Below, in pieces: positions 62,438 to 64,000 of a stretch of 64,000 nucleotides of DNA; position 1 is the first letter of the stretch; every line of letters begins with the position of its first letter. Source of the stretch: Flavobacterium sp. LHD-85 (GTDB lineage Bacteria > Bacteroidota > Bacteroidia > Flavobacteriales > Flavobacteriaceae). The position numbers and the translations under genes are program-made. The stretch spans positions 62,001-126,000 of the forward strand of contig NZ_JAVFVR010000008.1 in assembly GCF_030929595.1 (NCBI RefSeq), read 5' to 3'. The notes below the pieces were generated by a model. It saw only the letters and a list, made by a program, of their open reading frames with translations. It had not been told where the DNA came from and did not search any database.

Positions 62438-63871
62438 ATGAAGAATTTGAAACAAATTTTTGTTATTATAATTGCATTTTTAGCAAGTTTTCATATCAGT
62501 GCAAAAATAAAACTGCCAGCATTGTTTACTGACAACATGATGTTACAGCAAAAATCCAATGCGCCAATTTGGGGCTGGTCAGAGAAGAACGCCAATGTTG
62601 TAATTAAAACATCTTGGGATTCCAAAACTTACAAAGCAAAAGCCGATGCTTCAGGAAAGTGGAAAACGGAATTACAAACTTCCACTTTTGGCGGGCCGTA
62701 CACCATTGAAGTTTCAGAAGGAACAGAAAAAGTTGTAATTAAAAATGTTTTGTTGGGAGAAGTTTGGCTGTGTTCAGGACAATCGAATATGGAAATGCCT
62801 TTGAAAGGATTTCAAGGGCAGCCAGTAAAAAACGGAAACGAAATTATTGTAAGATCAGCCAGTAAAAACATTCGTTTAATTACGATTCCAAGAGCGACGG
62901 TTTTGGAACCTTTGCAAGATTTCGAAGGAAAATGGGAAGAGGCTTCCCCAAAATTAACATCCAATTTTAGTGCAACGGCTTGGTATTTTGGATCGCTTCT
63001 ACAGGAAGTTTTAGATGTTCCCGTTGGATTGATTCATGTTTCATACGGCGGTTCAAGCATGGAAGCGTGGATGAACAAAGAAATGCTGAAAGATTTTGCA
63101 AGCGCTAAAATTCCAACTACGAAAGAAGAGCTGGCTAAAGATCCAAATCGTGTTCCGACGACTTTGTTTAATGGAATGCTTTCGCCTGTAATTGGTTACG
63201 GAATTAAAGGTTGTATTTGGTATCAGGGTGAATCGAATTACGAAAGAGCTAATGAATATACCGCTTTAATGAAGAAAATGGTCAGTAGTTGGAGAGCGTT
63301 GTGGAATCAGGGAGATTTTCCTTTTTATTTCGCTCAGATTGCGCCGTTTAATTATGCTTCATTTCATCCAAAAGATTATCAAGAAAAATACAATTCGGCG
63401 TATTTGAGAGAAGCGCAGTTTAAGGCTTCAAAGGAAATTCCAAACTCAGCAATGGCAGTTTTAATGGATGTTGGAGAAGAAAATAACATTCATCCAATGG
63501 ATAAAGAAAAAGGAGGAAACCGTTTGGCTTTTCAGGCTTTGGCAAGAACATACGGAATTGAAGGTTTCGAATTTGAAAGTCCGAAATACAAATCAATGGA
63601 AATAAAAGATGGCGCTGTAACGGTTTCTTTTGATGATGTTAATAACGGAATTACATCTTATGACAAAGAAGTAACTGGTTTTGAAATCGCAGGAGCAGAC
63701 AAAGTTTTCTATCCGGCTAAAACGGTAGTAAGAAGAAAATCAGTTGTTCTGACTTCGGATAAAGTGAAAAATCCAGTTGCAGTAAGATATTTATGGAAAG
63801 ATTTCGCGAAAGCGGAATTGTTTAGCGCGGGAGGATTGCCAGTTTCTTCATTTAGAACAGACGAATGGTAG
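62438..63871 (+). CDS. SASA-family sialate/carbohydrate O-acetylesterase
   Basis: The ATG at 62438 gives 477 residues and a good signal peptide (about 1-22, ending HISAK); the GTG 21 bp upstream is not needed. An N-terminal beta-domain (about 24-105) is followed by the SGNH-like esterase domain with catalytic S116 in LCSGQSNMEM, oxyanion segments VSYGGSSMEAW and GCIWYQGESN near 205-285, and the final His in NIHPMDKEKGGNRLA near 350-365. The enzyme deacetylates sugars. Acetyl groups are frequent on rhamnogalacturonan, so deacetylation would open the glycan to the rhamnosidases encoded upstream. The operon may continue right of the window. Confidence 0.92.
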   Translation: MKNLKQIFVIIIAFLASFHISAKIKLPALFTDNMMLQQKSNAPIWGWSEKNANVVIKTSWDSKTYKAKADASGKWKTELQTSTFGGPYTIEVSEGTEKVVIKNVLLGEVWLCSGQSNMEMPLKGFQGQPVKNGNEIIVRSASKNIRLITIPRATVLEPLQDFEGKWEEASPKLTSNFSATAWYFGSLLQEVLDVPVGLIHVSYGGSSMEAWMNKEMLKDFASAKIPTTKEELAKDPNRVPTTLFNGMLSPVIGYGIKGCIWYQGESNYERANEYTALMKKMVSSWRALWNQGDFPFYFAQIAPFNYASFHPKDYQEKYNSAYLREAQFKASKEIPNSAMAVLMDVGEENNIHPMDKEKGGNRLAFQALARTYGIEGFEFESPKYKSMEIKDGAVTVSFDDVNNGITSYDKEVTGFEIAGADKVFYPAKTVVRRKSVVLTSDKVKNPVAVRYLWKDFAKAELFSAGGLPVSSFRTDEW

Positions 63872-63875
63872 TTTT

Positions 63876-63915
63876 TGAGTTATGAGTTATGAATTGTGAA
63901 TTATGAATTGTGAAT
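63876..63915. repeat. Heptanucleotide array (GAGTTAT/GAATTGT)
   Basis: Five to six 7-bp units beginning 4 bp after the esterase stop codon: GAGTTAT twice, then GAATTGT and GAATTAT variants. Confidence 0.85.
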
Positions 63916-63948
63916 GGTTAATGATTAACGATGAGTTTAAGGTCTAGT

Positions 63949-64000
63949 TTGTCATCCCGAGGAACGAGGGATCTCCGTAAGTAACTCGACAAAGATTTAG
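63949..64000. repeat. Partial copy of the TTGTCAT-CGAGGAACGAG dispersed repeat
   Basis: TTTGTCATCCCGAGGAACGA followed by GGGATCTCC and ACTCGACAAAGATT matches the arm at 51896-51949 with few changes and runs into the window end. Confidence 0.8.

Overview
The window is AT-rich DNA of a Bacteroidota member, most likely a Flavobacterium or close relative. The support is a FecR–SusC–SusD set with an STN-type TonB receptor, a LytS/LytTR two-component pair, outer-membrane lipoproteins with the Bacteroidota look, many TAnnTTTG promoter boxes, and hairpin repeats filling almost every intergenic gap. I see no rRNA, tRNA, CRISPR array or plasmid/phage hallmark genes. All functional calls come from reading motifs; no database search was run.

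Layout. 1-6.2 kb: FecR anti-sigma factor, SusC and SusD, an ECF-sigma-regulated glycan importer closed by a terminator. 6.5-9.0 kb: a SpoIIAA-like protein, three small unknown proteins and a CinA C-terminal-domain protein. 9.0-9.9 kb: a REP-associated tyrosine transposase (RAYT) inside its own inverted repeats. 9.9-15.4 kb: a DsbA-family lipoprotein, a four-gene cluster starting with a SUKH/SMI1-KNR4 protein (possible immunity genes), and two thioredoxin-fold secreted proteins. 15.6-25.3 kb: PQQ-type sugar dehydrogenase, a DUF3861-like protein, a LytTR regulator with its histidine kinase, and a divergent RND efflux operon (adaptor, pump, outer-membrane factor). 25.5-26.7 kb: a small secreted protein, then a dense block of repeats.

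26.7-63.9 kb is a large sugar and glycan catabolism island. A minus-strand operon (34.66 down to 26.71 kb) encodes two solute-binding-protein homologues without signal peptides, each translationally coupled to a CaiB/BaiF CoA-transferase, followed by a Gfo/Idh/MocA oxidoreductase, a MaoC hydratase and a FucP-like permease. Divergent from it is a plus-strand operon (FAH-family hydrolase, zinc dehydrogenase, SDR, lactonase) that fits non-phosphorylative oxidation of a 6-deoxyhexose such as L-fucose or L-rhamnose to pyruvate and lactate; the aldonate dehydratase is missing here. Then come the enzymes that release such sugars: GH28, a GH141-like beta-helix protein fused to a rhamnose-mutarotase-like domain, GH78 and GH106 alpha-L-rhamnosidases, a GH2 beta-galactosidase, two beta-propeller glycosidase-like proteins and a SASA-type acetylesterase, with a second Gfo/Idh enzyme coupled to a sodium/solute symporter. 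A fosmidomycin-resistance-type exporter and a divergent AraC regulator sit in the middle. The enzyme mix points to pectic rhamnogalacturonan (RG-I or RG-II side chains); this is inference.

The most unusual item is the cytoplasmic SBP/CoA-transferase module (28.1-34.7 kb): it looks like half of an ABC importer but has no permease, no ATPase and no export signal, and it exists as two mirror-image pairs. Also notable are the hydrolase–mutarotase fusion, phased CAGG direct repeats upstream of two glycanase genes, a LacI-type operator palindrome, and heptanucleotide arrays that begin at the stop codons of several catabolic genes.
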